43,816 nt of DNA from Paenarthrobacter sp. CM16 (GTDB taxonomy: Bacteria > Actinomycetota > Actinomycetes > Actinomycetales > Micrococcaceae). Within the stretch, counting starts at the first letter, position 1. Each line of letters opens with the position of its first letter. Shown piece by piece: positions 32,669-40,498 of the stretch. The DNA is taken from contig NZ_JABMCX010000001.1 of NCBI RefSeq assembly GCF_013179505.1, positions 1-43,816 of the forward strand, written 5' to 3'. Position numbers and translations under genes: made by a program. Under the pieces are notes generated by a model, which searched no databases, was not told the origin of the DNA, and was given only the letters and a program-made list of their open reading frames with translations.

Positions 32669-33394
32669 ATGAGCACCCAGTCTCCGACGCCTCAATCACG
32701 TCCGTCCAACACCGGGCACCACACAGCGCATAACCACAGCTCCCAGGGGCAGAGCCTGGACCAGGCACTGCAGCAAGCGGGCTTTTATCCGCGGTTGGTG
32801 GCCGACGTCGTTGATGACGCTTTGGACGGCAGGGAGTGCCTTTCGCATCTGGTGCATCTGGAGACGCACTTCGACCGCGCCGAAGTCCGCAGGCACATCA
32901 CGGTGCTGGTGCTTACCGAAGACATGCTGGTGATCACCCATGTTGACGACCAGCAGCTTGATGAGGCCGGCGAGCAAATTGTTGCCCAGATCTCCACGGA
33001 ATCAGTTCCCGTGGCCCAGATCCGTTCGGTGGTCCTGAGCTACATGTACTCCCAGCCCCAGGATTACAAACCCTCGGATCCTGTACGCGAACTGACCGTT
33101 TCCATCGCCTGGTCCGGCGGCCAGCGCCTGGACATGGGCCCTGCGAGCTGCGGTGACCCCCAATGCGAGGCCGATCACGGCTACAGCGGAACCATCGCCC
33201 AGGAAGACATCGTGCTGCGTATCAGCGCCGAAGCCGATGGACTGCAGGCAGTCCAGGATGCCAAGGTCTTTGCCCGTGCCCTGCGTGCGGTCAACACCGG
33301 AAATCCCGCCCCCGTCCAGCACTCGAGCATCCCCGCACCTCGGCCGCGTTCGGGTGTCTTCAGCAACCGCTTGAGCCGCGGACACCAGCGTTGA
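32669..33394 (+). CDS. DUF5998 family protein
   Basis: A 241-residue protein that I assign to DUF5998 from QALQQAGFYPRLVADVVDDALDGRECLSHLVHLETHFDR and the following beta-rich part (HITVLVLTEDMLVITHVDD). No membrane span or catalytic motif is visible. A short His/Cys-bearing segment (CGDPQCEADHGY) at about 157-168 could bind a metal. The N-terminal 28 residues and the C-terminal tail are low complexity. The ATG at 32669 follows GGGGGA directly, which is rather close for a ribosome site. The gene ends in TTGA, whose TTG may start the next gene. Function unknown. Confidence 0.72.
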   Translation: MSTQSPTPQSRPSNTGHHTAHNHSSQGQSLDQALQQAGFYPRLVADVVDDALDGRECLSHLVHLETHFDRAEVRRHITVLVLTEDMLVITHVDDQQLDEAGEQIVAQISTESVPVAQIRSVVLSYMYSQPQDYKPSDPVRELTVSIAWSGGQRLDMGPASCGDPQCEADHGYSGTIAQEDIVLRISAEADGLQAVQDAKVFARALRAVNTGNPAPVQHSSIPAPRPRSGVFSNRLSRGHQR

Positions 33395-34611
33395 GGGACG
33401 CCGCACAGACCTCGTCCCCGGTGGGCAACACCGCAGCGGATCTTCCCTCCGCCCCGCTGTTCGGAAGCAGATCCATCGCGGAAGTCTTCACGAGTTCTGC
33501 AGCAGCCCTCGGCGTGCCGGGCTTCACCAACCATTTGCAGGTACCGGCATCCAAGCGTATCTGTGTTGTCCTCGCTGACGGGTTGGGCCGGAACCTGCTC
33601 AAGCAGAAAGCCTCCCACACGCCGTTCCTCCGGTCAGTCCTGGCCGAGGGACAGGGCAACGTCCCACAGTGGATCGACTCGGCGTTTCCCAGCACCACTG
33701 CTGCCTCCCTCGCAAGCCTGGGCACCGGCTTGCCCGCCGGGCAACACGGCATGGTGGGATATGACGTCCTGGATCCAAGGCAGGACAAGGTAGTGAACCT
33801 CCTGGGCAACTGGGATTCCAACGTTGACCCGGTGGAGTGGCAGCCCCATTCCACCGTTTTTGAACAGTTGGCCACCGAAGTGGATGTAGTGACGGTCAGC
33901 CTGCCCCAGTTCGGCAATTCGCCCATGACGCAGGCTGCACTGCGCGGGAGCAGGTTTGTTGGCGGCACTACGCTGCATGCCAGGACGGCCGCGGCTGCGG
34001 AAGCAATGTCCGGAGGCGGACGTTCCCTGATGTACTTCTACCTCAACGAGTTGGACAAAGCCGGTCACCGCTATGGCTGCCAATCGGACCGTTGGGAGCA
34101 CCAACTCGAGGAACTCGATTCCACGGTCAAGCGGCTCTCCTCGACGCTTCCGCCAGGAACCACCATCCTGTTGACCGGTGACCACGGCATGGTGGATGTT
34201 CCCGAGTCCCAACGAATCGACTACTCCGCCGATGAATCCCTGGTGGCCGGGGTCAGGCACACTGCAGGTGAACCCCGCATGGTGCATTTGTACCTCGAGC
34301 CGGACGCTACGGTAACTCATCGAGATGCCCTGCTGGCAGCTTGGCGTCGTCGTTTTAATGAGCGGATCTGGGCCTTCACCCGCGACCAAGCTGTGGATGC
34401 CGGGTTGTTCGGTGCTGTCCGCCCGGAGGTTGGGCCCCGCATTGGCGATGTCATGATTGCGGCCCGCGACACCCTGGCACTGTACGACACCCGCCGTGTC
34501 CGCCCGGCTTCGTTGGAAGTGGTGGGCCAGCACGGTTCACTGACCAAAGCCGAGCGTGAGGTTCCCCTGGTGTGCCTCACTGCTGCCGGCAAGAAGGGCA
34601 AACGTGGCTGA
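33391..34611 (+). CDS. Alkaline phosphatase superfamily (nucleotide pyrophosphatase/phosphodiesterase-like) enzyme
   Basis: A protein of about 406 residues with the nucleophile region of nucleotide pyrophosphatases: ICVVLADGLGRNLL, then SAFPSTTAASLASLGTGLPAGQHGMVGY, where the Thr after FPS is the nucleophile, then TGDHGMVDVPESQRIDY for the second metal site and HTAGEPRMVHLYL for the distal ligand. It hydrolyses phosphodiester or phosphomonoester substrates, not identified. There is no signal peptide, so it is probably cytoplasmic. The start is uncertain: TTG at 33391 overlaps the previous stop as TTGA and suggests coupling; GTG at 33421 is the alternative. The end overlaps the thymidine kinase by 8 bases. 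The three genes DUF5998, phosphatase and thymidine kinase look like one operon. Confidence 0.8.
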   Translation: MRDAAQTSSPVGNTAADLPSAPLFGSRSIAEVFTSSAAALGVPGFTNHLQVPASKRICVVLADGLGRNLLKQKASHTPFLRSVLAEGQGNVPQWIDSAFPSTTAASLASLGTGLPAGQHGMVGYDVLDPRQDKVVNLLGNWDSNVDPVEWQPHSTVFEQLATEVDVVTVSLPQFGNSPMTQAALRGSRFVGGTTLHARTAAAAEAMSGGGRSLMYFYLNELDKAGHRYGCQSDRWEHQLEELDSTVKRLSSTLPPGTTILLTGDHGMVDVPESQRIDYSADESLVAGVRHTAGEPRMVHLYLEPDATVTHRDALLAAWRRRFNERIWAFTRDQAVDAGLFGAVRPEVGPRIGDVMIAARDTLALYDTRRVRPASLEVVGQHGSLTKAEREVPLVCLTAAGKKGKRG

Positions 34612-35377
34612 GCTGGTCTTCTTCTCAGGCACCATGGACTGCGGCAAGTCCACGCTTGCCCTCCAGATGGACTACAACCACCGTGCAAGAGGCCGTGGCG
34701 GTGTTCGCTTCAGCTGCAACGACCGCGCCGGATATTCCACCATCTCCAGCAGGCTGGGACTCCACATCGACGCCGTGGAGGTTGAAAATGACACAGACTT
34801 TTGGGACGAGGTAGTTGTCCGGCGCACCAGTGGACTTCGAGTGGACTACCTCATTTGTGATGAAGCACAGTTCTACACACCTGCCCAGGTGGAGCAGTTG
34901 GCGCGAGTGGTGGATGAGATGGAGGTGGACGTCTTTGCCTTCGGCATCACCTCGGATTTCCGCACCCGGCTGTTCCCGGGTTCCCAACGCCTCATTGAGT
35001 TGGCCGACAAGGTCCAGGTGCTGCAGGTGGAAGCGCTGTGCTGGTGCGGGCGGAGGGCAACCCAGAATGCCCGGACGGTGAACGGCATCATGGTGGTGGA
35101 AGGCGAACAGGTGATGGTGGGCGACGTAGCACCCTCCACCATTGGCGACAACACGGCAGGCGAGAACGCCGAGGGCCACCATAGGGCCGGCGTCGCAGGC
35201 GAGGACGCCGAGGCGGGGCATGAGACCGCGGTGGGTTACGAGACATTGTGCCGCCGCCACTACATGCGGCGCGTTACAGCGCACGGGGCCAACCTGATGG
35301 CAGGGGCGGACCAGCCGCTTCCTTTCGACATTGACGCTTGTCTGTGGCCCGGCGCGGGGGAGCTTCGCCGCAGCTAG
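34604..35377 (+). CDS. tdk: Thymidine kinase (type II)
   Basis: A 257-residue TK1-like thymidine kinase that phosphorylates thymidine from salvage. The P-loop is SGTMDCGKST (8-17), the catalytic Glu is Glu87 in DEAQFY, and the zinc pairs are in LCWCGRRATQNART and LCRRHY. Between the substrate lasso (EGEQVMVGD) and VGYETLCRRHY there is an extra low-complexity stretch of about 35 residues (GDNTAGENAEGHHRAG... ) not normal for the family. The GTG at 34604 follows AAGGG and overlaps the previous gene by 8 bases. dut, another pyrimidine-nucleotide gene, lies 2.6 kb downstream in the window. Confidence 0.93.
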   Translation: MAELVFFSGTMDCGKSTLALQMDYNHRARGRGGVRFSCNDRAGYSTISSRLGLHIDAVEVENDTDFWDEVVVRRTSGLRVDYLICDEAQFYTPAQVEQLARVVDEMEVDVFAFGITSDFRTRLFPGSQRLIELADKVQVLQVEALCWCGRRATQNARTVNGIMVVEGEQVMVGDVAPSTIGDNTAGENAEGHHRAGVAGEDAEAGHETAVGYETLCRRHYMRRVTAHGANLMAGADQPLPFDIDACLWPGAGELRRS

Positions 35378-35399
35378 GCTGCGAAGTTCAGCGCAGCCT
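35376..35399. terminator. Hairpin between thymidine kinase and sepH
   Basis: AGGCTGCG (35376-35383) pairs with CGCAGCCT (35392-35399), 8 bp with an 8-base loop, overlapping the thymidine kinase stop codon. It can act on both converging genes but is short and has no T run. Confidence 0.45.
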
Positions 35400-35409
35400 G
35401 CCCGTGGAA

Positions 35410-36738
35410 CTAGTCTCCGCGGGCTCCAAAGACGATCTCGTCCCAGCTGGGAATGCTGGACCTCTTTGGCCTGGACGGTTGGCGTTCTGCAGGGGCATCG
35501 GGGTCCTTGCGGGCCTCGCTGACATTCCCGGCCGGGGTTTCGCCCTCGACATGGTTTTCAGGCGATTCCACCCGGTCCGTGTCCTCCGCTTCCCGGGCAG
35601 GGCTGCTGCCGCCGAGGAGTTCGTCAAGACCAGCCGGTTTGCGTCCCGTGAGGGACGTGACGGGGCGCAGGGGACTGGCTACCACCGTGATCTCACGTGT
35701 TTCCGTACTGACGCCCTGATGAAGCGTCAGCGAGTCGTCGTCGGCATTGTCCTGGGGCTCGAAGTGCCGCGGTGCCAGGCTCAGCCGGGACAACATGGAG
35801 GGCCGTCCGTCTTTACGGGCAGGTTCCTCGGCAACCACGGTGGCCGGCTCGGGATCTGCAACGGTGGTTTCGTCGATGTCTTCGTGCTCGGTGCCAGGAC
35901 GCGGATGGGCTGCCGGAACATTGCTCAGCAGCACGGCCAGGGCGTCGTCCCCGTCTTCGTCCACACCGAGGCGCTGACCACGGCGTGAGCGGAGCATTTC
36001 CAAAAGGCTGTCCGATTCCTTGGCTGATGCACGGGCAGCTGTTTCAGCATCGGTTTCAAAGTCGAACGGCCGGTCCGAAACAGCAGCGAGCCTGCGTGCC
36101 GGGACAGGTCCGTCCAAGGGTTCGAGCTCGCTGAGTTGTTGGGCCCAGCGGTTGGCGTTCTGAAGCGACTTACGTTGTGGGCTGAAGGTCCACATGGCGG
36201 GAGGTTCCTCGCCGATGCTGCCGTGGGTGCCCGGTACCGTTTCAAAGCGCGCGACGACGGTCCAGGAGCCGTCCGTACGGCGCCACGAGTCCCATTCCAC
36301 CGTGGAGGAATCAATGCCGTGCGCAGCGAGCCTGTGGTCCACCATCTCACCCAGCGTGGCCGGGTTGTCGCCGAACGCCGAGCGGTAGGCGTCGTGGCCC
36401 GGAGCGGGAGCGGCGACTTCGATGTTGCGGGCTTGCCTCGCAACGTACTCACGCTCGGCGAGGACGGGTCCTTCGTAGCGTTGGACGTTGGCCAGCGGAA
36501 GCCCGGACAGCTCCGCCACTTCGGCCGCGGTGGCCCCGCTGCGGATCCTGGACTGGATGTCGCGCGGGGACATGGCAATTGGTGTGTTGGCGGCGCGTGC
36601 CGCCACTTGGGCAGGGGTCCGACTCGCCGCTGCCCTCAAGGCCTCGTCGATCGGAAGCTGGAACATCGCACCGCCGGGGCCGCTCAAAAGCAGATGCCCG
36701 CCGTCGTCGTGGACGCCTACCAGTCGTAGATCCTGCAT
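35410..36738 (-). CDS. sepH: Septation protein SepH
   Basis: A 442-residue protein matching SepH (formerly DUF3071), which in Streptomyces and mycobacteria binds FtsZ and promotes cell division. The N-terminal domain starts MQDLRLVGVHDDGGHLLLSG and includes the helix-turn-helix-like segment QSRIRSGATAAEVAELSGLPLANVQRYEGPVLAEREY. A conserved region follows (about 100-240, ending around MWTFSPQRKSLQNANRWAQQL). The rest is disordered and rich in acidic and Pro residues, ending in a basic-aromatic patch (RPKRSSIPSWDEIVFG) typical of the family C-terminus. The ATG at 36738 has GGAGGGTG upstream. It is probably monocistronic. Confidence 0.9.
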   Translation of the reverse strand: MQDLRLVGVHDDGGHLLLSGPGGAMFQLPIDEALRAAASRTPAQVAARAANTPIAMSPRDIQSRIRSGATAAEVAELSGLPLANVQRYEGPVLAEREYVARQARNIEVAAPAPGHDAYRSAFGDNPATLGEMVDHRLAAHGIDSSTVEWDSWRRTDGSWTVVARFETVPGTHGSIGEEPPAMWTFSPQRKSLQNANRWAQQLSELEPLDGPVPARRLAAVSDRPFDFETDAETAARASAKESDSLLEMLRSRRGQRLGVDEDGDDALAVLLSNVPAAHPRPGTEHEDIDETTVADPEPATVVAEEPARKDGRPSMLSRLSLAPRHFEPQDNADDDSLTLHQGVSTETREITVVASPLRPVTSLTGRKPAGLDELLGGSSPAREAEDTDRVESPENHVEGETPAGNVSEARKDPDAPAERQPSRPKRSSIPSWDEIVFGARGD

Positions 36739-36797
36739 AACACCCTCCACCACATGGCATAACTGACATTCGAAACTCTGCCACCCGCGGGGGTCTT

Positions 36798-36810
36798 TTC
36801 CTACTAGGAA
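36798..36810. promoter_or_regulatory. Perfect 13-base palindrome upstream of sepH
   Basis: TTCCTA-C-TAGGAA lies about 60 bases upstream of the sepH ATG. It could be part of the promoter (the minus strand reads TAGGAA / TAGTAG) or a protein-binding site. It does not match the TTCTAC-N5-GTAGAA boxes. Confidence 0.35.
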
Positions 36811-36914
36811 CAAGGGCGTGCCGTGATATTCCGGAGAAACAGGCCGTATCAGGGGTGTTTTCCGGTCATCGCGGGGCTATGGACTTTTGCGGAACGGGGG
36901 AGGAAAATCTGGCC

Positions 36915-36920
36915 GATAAT
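36915..36920 (+). promoter_or_regulatory. Candidate -10 box of the DUF4193 gene
   Basis: GATAAT (5 of 6 to TATAAT) lies about 105 bases before the ATG at 37025 in the 286-base divergent gap. No clear -35 is at the normal spacing. The remaining gap holds nothing else that I recognise except the palindrome at 36798-36810. Confidence 0.4.
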
Positions 36921-37024
36921 CGGGCACAAATCCGAAGCGTCCGGCGTTGCACCCTTACACCGGCGGCGGATGGACAACCGGACCGGTGAAAACCCACAGC
37001 AGATATAGAGGACAAGGAAGGACC

Positions 37025-37324
37025 ATGGCCACCGATTACGATGCCCCTCGAAAGACCGAGGAAGACGTCAGCGAGGATTCCCTGGAAGAGCTCAAGACGC
37101 ACCAGTCGGGGAAGCAATCTTCCGCGGTGGACGTTGATGAGTCGGACCTTGCCGACGGTTTCGAACTCCCCGGTGCTGACCTGTCCGGCGAAGAGCTCCT
37201 GATCCAGGTCATGCCACCCCAGCCGGACGAGTTCACCTGTTTCAACTGCTTTCTGGTGAAGCATAAATCGCAGATCGCCACGGAGCGGGGCGGTCATTTG
37301 TACTGCACGGAGTGCGAAAGCTAG
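37025..37324 (+). CDS. DUF4193 family small zinc-ribbon protein
   Basis: A 99-residue acidic protein. The first 60 residues are highly charged (TEEDVSEDSLEEL, VDVDESDLADGFE) and the C-terminus has a four-cysteine zinc ribbon, TCFNCFLVKH and LYCTECES. This matches the actinobacterial DUF4193. The ATG at 37025 is preceded by AAGGAAGGA. Homologues sit near sepH and dut in other actinobacteria as far as I recall. Function unknown; a small RNA-polymerase- or ribosome-associated role is possible but not shown. Confidence 0.85.
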   Translation: MATDYDAPRKTEEDVSEDSLEELKTHQSGKQSSAVDVDESDLADGFELPGADLSGEELLIQVMPPQPDEFTCFNCFLVKHKSQIATERGGHLYCTECES

Positions 37325-37363
37325 GCGTGCAATGGGGGTTGCCGCAGATTGTCCCTGGTGTTC

Positions 37364-37861
37364 TCAGGCGCGGGGGGCGGTGAGCGCCGACACCAGCTCG
37401 TCAGGCCTGCGGGACGAGGCAAGCCAGTAGGGAGTCCGGTCTGCGGGGTCTGTGATCTCAATCTTCACCACGGGGTCGATCCACCCACGGAAGCACATGT
37501 AGGCCAGTCCGTTGAGCCGGGGACCCCGCTCGGCGGTTGCTTCAGCCTTGGTAAAGGCTTCGACGGATCCCACGAACTTCCGTTCGATACTGGCCCGGCC
37601 CACTTGGACAGTGGTGGGGGTGACTTTGATGGTGGGTGTCGAGAGCACCAACATGATGGTCATGATGGCCAGCAGGATCAGGGCCGCAATGATGCCGGTG
37701 GCCGCGCTGATGGGGCCGAACATCAGGATGCCGGCACCGGACAGGCCAACCACCACAACCCAGATCCACACTGACGGCCACAGCTTCTCGGTGTACAGGA
37801 CCTCAGAGGACGACGGAGTGTTCCGGGCAGGCACGGGGGAGGACTGGTCAGGCGTAGGCAT
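37364..37861 (-). CDS. DUF3093 family membrane protein
   Basis: A 165-residue protein with two adjacent membrane spans (about 30-50 and 54-74, reading VWIWVVVVGLSGAGILMFG and GIIAALILLAIMTIMLVL), followed by a soluble domain of about 90 residues (VTPTTVQVGRASIERKFVGSVEAF ... FRGWIDPVVKIEITDPADRTPYWLASSRRPDEL). The FRGWIDPVVKIEI and YWLASSRRPDEL stretches are typical of DUF3093. The first 25 residues are Pro/Ser rich. It converges on the DUF4193 gene and lies divergent to dut. Function unknown. Confidence 0.85.
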   Translation of the reverse strand: MPTPDQSSPVPARNTPSSSEVLYTEKLWPSVWIWVVVVGLSGAGILMFGPISAATGIIAALILLAIMTIMLVLSTPTIKVTPTTVQVGRASIERKFVGSVEAFTKAEATAERGPRLNGLAYMCFRGWIDPVVKIEITDPADRTPYWLASSRRPDELVSALTAPRA

Positions 37862-37950
37862 GCCTCCAGCTTATCCGGCGGGGAGTGGCCGCTGCGTCCA
37901 CAACCGTGGGCCAGGCCGGCAGACCGAGGTCCTTGGTTTGCGGCCCGCAG

Positions 37951-37956
37951 TAGAAT
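37951..37956 (+). promoter_or_regulatory. -10 box of dut, leaderless type
   Basis: TAGAAT (5 of 6 to TATAAT) ends 8 bases before the dut GTG at 37965. The start codon itself has no ribosome site, so translation is probably leaderless. Confidence 0.5.
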
Positions 37957-37964
37957 GAACCACT

Positions 37965-38504
37965 GTGAGCAATGAGACCGCAGTATTCAGTACAGACACC
38001 GCCCAAGAAGCCGTTAGTGGCAGTGAGGCGCCTCCCGCCTATGGAGCCCCCACCCTGGAAGTGCAGCTGAAAATGCTCGACGCCGGGCTGGAAGCGCCGT
38101 CCTATGCGCACCCGGGCGATGCCGGGGCAGACCTCCGGGCGCGGGAGGACGTTCACCTCGCCCCAGGGGAGCGGAAACTCGTCCCTACCGGCGTTTCCCT
38201 TGCGCTCCCGGATGGATTCGTGGCACTGATCCACCCCCGCTCGGGTCTGGCCACCAAGCACGGGCTCACCATCGTCAACGCCCCAGGCACTGTTGACGCA
38301 GGCTACCGGGGCGAAATTTCAGTGACGCTCCTGAACACCGACCAAAACCACGCCATTGACCTCAAGCGCGGCGATAGAATTGCACAGATGGTGATTCAGC
38401 GCGTTGAGTACGCGCGGTTCGTGGCTGTAGACCAGCTCTCCGATTCCGTTCGCGGAACCGGTGGCTTTGGTTCCACGGGCGGCTTTAACGCACCGAAGGC
38501 CTAA
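37965..38504 (+). CDS. dut: Deoxyuridine 5'-triphosphate nucleotidohydrolase (dUTPase)
   Basis: A 179-residue trimeric dUTPase that converts dUTP to dUMP and keeps uracil out of DNA. All five motifs are present: GDAGADLRA, PRSGLATKHGL, NAPGTVDAGYRGEI, RGDRIAQMVIQ, and the C-terminal GTGGFGSTGG that closes over the active site. The N-terminus has about 28 extra residues (low-complexity Ser/Thr/Glu) before LEVQLKMLD. The GTG start at 37965 lies 8 bases after TAGAAT and has no Shine-Dalgarno. It is the first gene of a plus-strand series with DUF3710, an OB-fold protein and DUF3159. Confidence 0.95.
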   Translation: MSNETAVFSTDTAQEAVSGSEAPPAYGAPTLEVQLKMLDAGLEAPSYAHPGDAGADLRAREDVHLAPGERKLVPTGVSLALPDGFVALIHPRSGLATKHGLTIVNAPGTVDAGYRGEISVTLLNTDQNHAIDLKRGDRIAQMVIQRVEYARFVAVDQLSDSVRGTGGFGSTGGFNAPKA

Positions 38505-38614
38505 GCGAACCACTGGACCCTCCTACGTCGCAGCTATTGCCGTGGCGTGGTTTAACGTGGTTCAACGTGGGTGCGGTTTACTTGGGGATAGACCACTACT
38601 AAGGAGAAAACCCA

Positions 38615-39349
38615 ATGCTTTTTGGGCGCGGCAAGAAGTCCAAGGACGAGCGGTCTGAAACCGCCGGCACCGTCGAGGAATCCGGTGCTGAGGCACAGAG
38701 TCCTGAATCAGGCACGCCCGGTGACTTCCGGCTCGCCAAAGGCCCCTTGGATATAGACGAGATCGAGGACCGTGATGGATACGTGGACCTCGGTGCCCTC
38801 CTGATCGCCCCCGCCGAGGGTCTGCAATTGAGGCTCGAAGTGGAAGAAGCTACCCGGCGCGTGGTGGCCGTGACCATGGACCTGGAGGGCTCCAGCCTTC
38901 AGCTCCAGGCGTTTGCGGCTCCGCGGTCTGAAGGTTTGTGGGATGAGATCCGGGAACAGATCACCCAGTCGGTGGCCAGCCAGGGCGGGGAAACCGAAGA
39001 AGTTTCCGGAGCGTTCGGTACTGAGCTTGTGGCCAAGCTGCCTGCCGAAGCGGCCGACGGCAGCCGTGGCTTCCGCGCTGCACGCTTCATGGGCGTGGAC
39101 GGGCCGCGCTGGTTCCTCCGGGGAGTCCTGGGTGGGCAGGCTGCCCTTGAGCGCGATGCTGCGGCAGGGCTGGAAGAACTTTTCCGCCGGGTGGTAGTGG
39201 TGCGCGGCGACAACCCGATGCCCCCGCGCGAATTGCTGCAGTTGCGCCTGCCCAAGGACGCTGCAGTGCCCGGGCAGGCTGGCGCTCCGCAGAATGCACC
39301 TGCCATGGAGCAGCCTGAACGAGGGCCGGAGATCACCCAGATTGGCTGA
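38615..39349 (+). CDS. DUF3710 family protein
   Basis: A 244-residue soluble protein recognised as DUF3710 from GPLDIDEIEDRDGYVDLGALLIAPAEGLQLRLEVEE followed by MDLEGSSLQLQAFAAPRSEGLWDEIREQI and RWFLRGVLGGQAA. The first 40 residues are charged and probably disordered (FGRGKKSKDERS); the C-terminal 30 are Pro/Gln rich. ATG with AAGGAG 9 bases upstream. It is 110 bases after dut; the gap contains AACGTGG repeated in GTGGTTTAACGTGGTTCAACG. Its last codons overlap the likely TTG start of the next gene. Function unknown. Confidence 0.85.
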   Translation: MLFGRGKKSKDERSETAGTVEESGAEAQSPESGTPGDFRLAKGPLDIDEIEDRDGYVDLGALLIAPAEGLQLRLEVEEATRRVVAVTMDLEGSSLQLQAFAAPRSEGLWDEIREQITQSVASQGGETEEVSGAFGTELVAKLPAEAADGSRGFRAARFMGVDGPRWFLRGVLGGQAALERDAAAGLEELFRRVVVVRGDNPMPPRELLQLRLPKDAAVPGQAGAPQNAPAMEQPERGPEITQIG

Positions 39350-39719
39350 TACTGCGGGCGGGGGAAGGACGGCCGGCCAGCGTCCCACGGCGCAGGGGGT
39401 TCGTGATCTTCCTGCCCGTGGAAGGGCGGTGTGCACGGGCTTTATTGAGTCGGTCACGCATCAGCCACCCGGCAATCAGCCGTTTTTCTCCGCTGTTGTC
39501 GTCGACACCCTGGGGCCCGGGTCCCACCAGGGAAACACCGCAGGGGGAGTCCGGAAACCCTACGACCGTCTTCGTGTCATCTGGCTGGGCAGGACACGCG
39601 TACCCGGCATCGAAGCCGGAGTGCAGCTTCGCCTGAATGGCATGGTGACCCAGCTTGACGGGTTGCCGGCAATGTTCAATCCACGCTACGAAATTCTTTC
39701 CCGTCAGGAGCACCTATGA
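39342..39719 (+). CDS. OB-fold nucleic-acid-binding-like protein
   Basis: A protein of about 125 residues. The folded part starts around residue 28 and reads GRAVCTGFIESVTHQPPGNQPFFSAVVVD, YDRLRVIWLGRTRVPGIEAG and LRLNGMVTQLDGLPAMFNPRYEIL, a five-strand beta pattern like an OB fold. Genes of this type occur between DUF3710 and DUF3159 in other actinobacteria, which supports the call. The start is TTG at 39342, overlapping the previous gene by 8 bases; a GTG at 39429 is the alternative but would remove the first strand. Its stop overlaps the next start as ATGA, so translation is coupled. Confidence 0.72.
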   Translation: MADTAGGGRTAGQRPTAQGVRDLPARGRAVCTGFIESVTHQPPGNQPFFSAVVVDTLGPGSHQGNTAGGVRKPYDRLRVIWLGRTRVPGIEAGVQLRLNGMVTQLDGLPAMFNPRYEILSRQEHL

Positions 39720-40498
39720 CCGTGGCCAACGGATCAGAACCTCAGAACACCGGGGGAGCTGGTCCCGATCACCAGGCTTCCCCGCCCGAGGCTTCCGCCA
39801 AGCCGTCAGCGGAAGCGCCCAGCGTGTCCGATCTCGCTGCCGGTTACGCCGGGAAAGCGGGCCTGCACCGGAACAGTGCCGGGCACGTGGACATGCTGAA
39901 GTCCGCAGGCGGCTGGCAGGGCATTGCCGAAAGTATCCTTCCGGGACTGGTTTTCCTGGTGGTGTTCACCGTGACCCGGGATTTGACCCCTGCTTTGGTG
40001 GCAGCTTTGGCTGCTGCCGCGGTTTTCACCGTAGTCCGGTTGATCCAACGGCGTCCCCTGACCCAGGCACTGGCCGGGGTTGTGGGAGTCGGTATTTCAG
40101 CGTGGCTGGCCAACACCACGGGAAAGGCAGAGGATTTCTACGTCCTGGGCTTCTTCACCAACATTGCCTATATCGCCGCCATGGTCCTCTCCATCGTCCT
40201 CAAATGGCCGGTGGCCGGCCTTCTCTTTGGCTTCGTACGCAATGAAGGACTCGAATGGCGGAAGGATCCCGAGCGGCTCAGGGCTTACAGGCTGGGCACG
40301 TGGATTGTGGTGGCGGTTCTTGCACTGCGACTGGTAGTCCAGGTCCCGCTCTACTTCATGGGAGAAGCCGGCCTGACAGCGCTGGCGACCACCAGGCTCC
40401 TGATGGGCGCCCCGCTGTACATCCTTGGCCTTTGGGTTGCCTGGCTGCTCACCAAGCCTGCACCTCAACCGTCGAAGCCGTCGTCCTCGGACGCTTGA
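39716..40498 (+). CDS. DUF3159 family membrane protein
   Basis: A 260-residue protein with a Pro/Ser-rich cytoplasmic N-terminus (about 1-68) followed by roughly six membrane spans: ILPGLVFLVVFTVT near 74-87, LVAALAAAAVFTVVRLIQ, LAGVVGVGISAWLANTTG, FFTNIAYIAAMVLSIVL, YRLGTWIVVAVLALRLVVQVPLYF and LYILGLWVAWLL. It belongs to DUF3159. The start overlaps the OB-fold gene stop (ATGA). The end runs 34 bases into the tail of the converging RCK gene, an unusually long convergent overlap. No function is known; its place beside potassium regulators may reflect a membrane role. Confidence 0.85.
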   Translation: MTVANGSEPQNTGGAGPDHQASPPEASAKPSAEAPSVSDLAAGYAGKAGLHRNSAGHVDMLKSAGGWQGIAESILPGLVFLVVFTVTRDLTPALVAALAAAAVFTVVRLIQRRPLTQALAGVVGVGISAWLANTTGKAEDFYVLGFFTNIAYIAAMVLSIVLKWPVAGLLFGFVRNEGLEWRKDPERLRAYRLGTWIVVAVLALRLVVQVPLYFMGEAGLTALATTRLLMGAPLYILGLWVAWLLTKPAPQPSKPSSSDA

